DNA from: an uncultured Oscillospiraceae bacterium
Lineage (GTDB): Bacteria > Bacillota > Clostridia > Oscillospirales > Oscillospiraceae
NCBI GenBank assembly: GCA_934546725.1
Contig: CAKTED010000095.1
Location: 1 to 6,327, forward strand
Length of the DNA stretch: 6,327 nucleotides
Reading direction: 5' to 3'
Position numbers and translations under genes: made by a program
Shown: positions 5,765-6,327 of the stretch, in pieces
Layout of the letters: each line of letters opens with the position of its first letter
How positions within the stretch are numbered: the stretch's first letter is position 1
The notes under the pieces: generated by a model
Databases searched by the model: none
What the model was told of the DNA's origin: nothing
The model's input: only the letters and a program-made list of their open reading frames with translations

Positions 5765-6327
5765 GTGGAAAAAACGGTTGCAAGAGTGGCGGTATCCGCG
5801 GCTCCTTTTACGGCCGATAAGCTTTATGACTACGTGGTTCCCCAAGCGATGCGCGAGCTGGCAAGGCCCGGGGCGCGCGTTTCGGTCCCGTTTTCAAGGG
5901 GGAACAGGCACGTTGAGGGCATGATAATGGAGCTGGCGGACGGCAGCGATTACCTTAAGCTCAAGCCGCTGGACGCCGTGCTCGACCCCGAGCCGGTGCT
6001 TACGGAAAATCAGCTGCGCCTTGCGCGATGGATAAAGGCCCGCTTTTTCTGCACGATGTTCGACGCCGTCAGGGCCATGCTGCCCGCGGGACTGTGGTTC
6101 AAAACGGAGTGCGTCTGCTCCATCGCCGAGGGCGTGGACAGGGAGCGGGCGTATATCGCAGCGGGCGACGACGCTGCGGCTCAGAGCATACTGGATACGC
6201 TTTACGCCGCAGGTGGACGCGGCGACCTCGGCGCGCTGCAAACGGTCTTCGGCGCGGAGGGGAAAAATGCCATAAAGCGCCTTGAGGAGGCCGGTGTCAT
6301 AAGAAGCGGCCTTGAGGCGAACAGAAA
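5765..6327 (+). CDS. priA: PriA primosomal helicase N' (3' truncated, N-terminal part only)
   Basis: PriA is the DEAH-type helicase that recognises stalled or repaired forks and reloads the replicative helicase. The frame runs open from GTG 5765 to the right edge, giving 187 residues. The helicase motifs, the zinc domain and the C-terminus lie beyond the window. The visible N-terminal 3'-DNA-binding domain (about 4-110) has the family pattern VARVAVSAAPFTADKLYDYV, then the turn PGARVSVPFSRGNRHVEGMI, then PLDAVLDPEPVLTENQLRLA and RWIKARFFCTMFDAVRAMLP (89-108). The stretch from about 115 on, to NAIKRLEEAGVIRSG, looks like the winged-helix domain that follows. VPFSRGNRHVEG replaces the more usual VPFGRR-type sequence, a small divergence. 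It lies 125 nt after rpoZ, past the terminator. In many Firmicutes coaBC sits here; it is missing. The translation is continuous with no frameshift. Confidence 0.9.
   Translation, partial: MEKTVARVAVSAAPFTADKLYDYVVPQAMRELARPGARVSVPFSRGNRHVEGMIMELADGSDYLKLKPLDAVLDPEPVLTENQLRLARWIKARFFCTMFDAVRAMLPAGLWFKTECVCSIAEGVDRERAYIAAGDDAAAQSILDTLYAAGGRGDLGALQTVFGAEGKNAIKRLEEAGVIRSGLEANR

Noticed and set aside
5712..5924. Short + strand frame beginning at GTG 5712, possible leader peptide of priA
   Set aside because: After about 18 codons it continues as an alternate frame of priA, giving a Trp/Arg-rich product with no motif. The priA ribosome site at 5746-5753 lies within it and supports priA instead.

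Overview
The window is a GC-rich, tightly packed stretch with all genes on the + strand. It most likely comes from an anaerobic Gram-positive member of the Clostridia, perhaps an Oscillospirales/Ruminococcaceae-type gut bacterium. The pointers are a YbbR-repeat c-di-AMP cyclase regulator (CdaR), the Firmicute regulator RemA, the Firmicute gene order yicC-remA-gmk-rpoZ-(coaBC)-priA, and two clostridial-type uncharacterised proteins (a DUF5685-like protein and a J-domain protein with a Cys-rich tail). The taxonomic call is inference from gene content; no rRNA is present.

Layout. 1-1178: 5'-truncated cdaR, lacking only its N-terminal membrane anchor. 1190-1621: an RseC/MucC-family four-cysteine membrane protein with a TTG start. 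1606-2493: a DUF5685-like cysteine-containing, mostly helical protein of unknown function. 2504-3136: a J-domain co-chaperone with a Gly/Ser linker, a TPR-like segment and a nine-cysteine C-terminal tail. 3138-3650: a small integral membrane protein with about six transmembrane helices. 3673-4551: YicC-family endoribonuclease. 4564-4851: RemA. 4838-5437: guanylate kinase. 5439-5639: RNA polymerase omega. 5646-5685: a strong intrinsic terminator. 5765 to the right edge: the N-terminal part of PriA helicase.

Genes up to rpoZ are separated by at most 22 nt or overlap by 14-16 nt, so 1-5639 looks like one long transcription unit or two abutting ones. It ends at the terminator, and priA lies beyond it. 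The block falls into two parts: an envelope/redox/proteostasis set (cdaR, rseC-like, DUF5685-like, J protein, membrane protein), and a conserved RNA, nucleotide and transcription set (yicC, remA, gmk, rpoZ). The usual coaBC between rpoZ and priA is absent.

No mobile element, CRISPR array, tRNA or rRNA was seen. No stretch over 300 nt lacks a gene. The least understood part is 1606-3650, three adjacent genes of unknown role, two of them cysteine-rich; it is the best candidate for an undescribed functional unit. The rest is ordinary core-genome content.
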